A stretch of 5,900 bases of DNA from an uncultured Anaerotruncus sp. GTDB lineage: Bacteria > Bacillota > Clostridia > Oscillospirales > Ruminococcaceae. The stretch lies in assembly GCA_910586875.1 (NCBI GenBank), contig CAJUJI010000163.1:1-5900 (forward strand), given 5' to 3'. The notes beneath the pieces were generated by a model. The model was not told where the DNA came from and did not search any database. It saw only the letters and a list, made by a program, of their open reading frames with translations. Both the position numbers and the translations under genes were made by a program. Below are positions 5,450 through 5,900 of the stretch, piece by piece. The first letter of the stretch is position 1. Each line of letters begins with the position of its first letter.

Positions 5450-5692
5450 CTATGGTATCATTTTCATATAGTGGGTTATGTATTCCCATATGTCCTTCCT
5501 ATTTGTGTGAAAGAGATGCGCACCATATCTATGGACAGTAATTCCTTCTGTTTCTTCGCAGTAGAGATTCCCTCCAACATGTAAGCGCTCATCTATTGCC
5601 AAACATTTTTTCCCATGTTCTGTAACTTTTCTTGTAAAAGTTGCACCATACAGTACTGCACCAACAATTAGATAGTTATAGTGCTACGTCAA
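5450..5692 (-). pseudogene. glf: UDP-galactopyranose mutase, damaged N-terminal piece
   Basis: Glf is an FAD enzyme of ~370 residues that converts UDP-galactopyranose to UDP-galactofuranose for surface glycans. From 5683 the frame reads HYNYLIVGAVLYGATFTRKV, then GKKCLAIDERLHVGGNLYCE and GITVHRYGAHLFHTNRKDIW. This is the family's FAD-binding N-terminus with its VGGN and GAHxFHT signatures. The likely start is TTG 5692-5690 with AAGGA 11 bases upstream; an in-frame ATG at 5728 is the alternative. Defects: TAG at 5686-5684 (third codon from TTG), Val in place of the second Gly of GxGxxG (GAVLYG), and loss of homology after DIWEYI, ending at TAG 5452-5450. Only ~70 residues remain. The frame is AT-rich, unlike the mobilization genes it abuts. 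Confidence 0.82.
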
Positions 5693-5740
5693 GTTATTTT
5701 CTATCCTTTTCTCTTCCTCAAAATTCATAGATTTTCTGTC

Positions 5741-5899
5741 CTATACATAGTATAAAAATCTAGTATTATATTTTTTGTAGAACCAACAACCAATCCCCAG
5801 CATTACAAATGCATAAAAAGCACACAACCAGTGGAAACTAGGTGCAGGAATATCATTTTCAATGATAATTTTCCGGAAATACCGAATATATACATAAAT
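5741..5899 (-). CDS. C-terminus of an ABC-2 polysaccharide export permease (partial)
   Basis: The frame enters from beyond the right edge and ends at TAG 5743-5741. The 52 visible residues include YIRYFRKIIIENDIPAPSFH, a hydrophobic helix WLCAFYAFVMLGIGCWFYKK and the end RFLYYV. This is the pattern of TagG/Wzm-type permeases: 'YFRxxxxxGxxPxxxxH', a last membrane helix, 'F.K.QDRFILYI'. These membrane proteins export polysaccharide or teichoic-acid chains with an ABC ATPase. The C-terminus shows no lesion, so the gene may be intact upstream. It precedes glf in the same direction with about 50 bases between them, consistent with one polysaccharide operon. The match is short, hence moderate confidence. 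Confidence 0.6.
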   Translation of the reverse strand: MYVYIRYFRKIIIENDIPAPSFHWLCAFYAFVMLGIGCWFYKKYNTRFLYYV

Positions 5900-5900
5900 C

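Noticed and set aside
2811..5686. Genetic-code reassignment of TAG as the main explanation for the stops
   Set aside because: The TAGs fall at different expected amino acids, and the same genes also carry frameshifts and deletions. Decay is simpler; the pattern is kept only as a checkable finding.

Overview
The window looks like a mosaic of gene remnants from a Gram-positive, probably clostridial (Oscillospiraceae/Lachnospiraceae-like) genome. Supports for this are strong GGAGG-type ribosome binding sites, a MATE pump with a leader hairpin, a large serine recombinase with a DUF4368-type C-terminus, and a set of mobilization genes (ribbon-helix-helix MobC-like protein, PemK/MazF, MobL/MobP3-type relaxase, VirD4/TraG) typical of clostridial integrative elements. 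No gene that is fully inside the window appears intact and normal. Family assignments come from recalled family sequences, not from a search.

Left part (1-2390). A divergent minus-strand gene begins at the left edge. A sigma-A-like promoter (161-189) reads rightwards into a structured leader with an intrinsic-terminator hairpin (297-326), an ideal ribosome binding site, and a 662-codon open frame (351-2339). That frame is a chimera: residues 1-252 are the N-terminal half of a MATE efflux pump. From about residue 253 it is the C-terminal three quarters of a large serine recombinase that lacks its catalytic domain. A terminator follows.

Middle part (2349-5371, all minus strand). This is a decayed mobilization module. 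Read in transcription order it holds a MobC-like protein cut at its C-terminus, a PemK/MazF toxin scrap with two deletions, a relaxase with a 1-base insertion and an in-frame TAG, a 246-bp multi-hairpin MITE-like element sitting exactly at the relaxase stop codon, the first ~80 codons of a DUF3991/Toprim-type protein, and a VirD4/TraG coupling-protein fragment with a frameshift, an internal deletion and two in-frame TAGs. The genes keep an ancestral order, but none could make a normal product.

Right part (5450-5900, minus strand, visibly AT-rich). This comes from another source: a surface-polysaccharide locus. It holds the C-terminus of an ABC-2 polysaccharide export permease followed by a damaged N-terminal piece of UDP-galactopyranose mutase (glf), which runs straight into the mobilization remnants. 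The missing half of the MATE gene does not reappear on this side, so the window is not a simple 'element inserted into one gene' arrangement.

I see no convincing new multi-gene system. The best leads are the hairpin-rich mobile repeat with a reconstructable empty site, the in-frame MATE-recombinase fusion under an attenuator-like leader, the unlisted glf and permease relics, and the fact that every in-frame substitution-type stop in the remnants is TAG.
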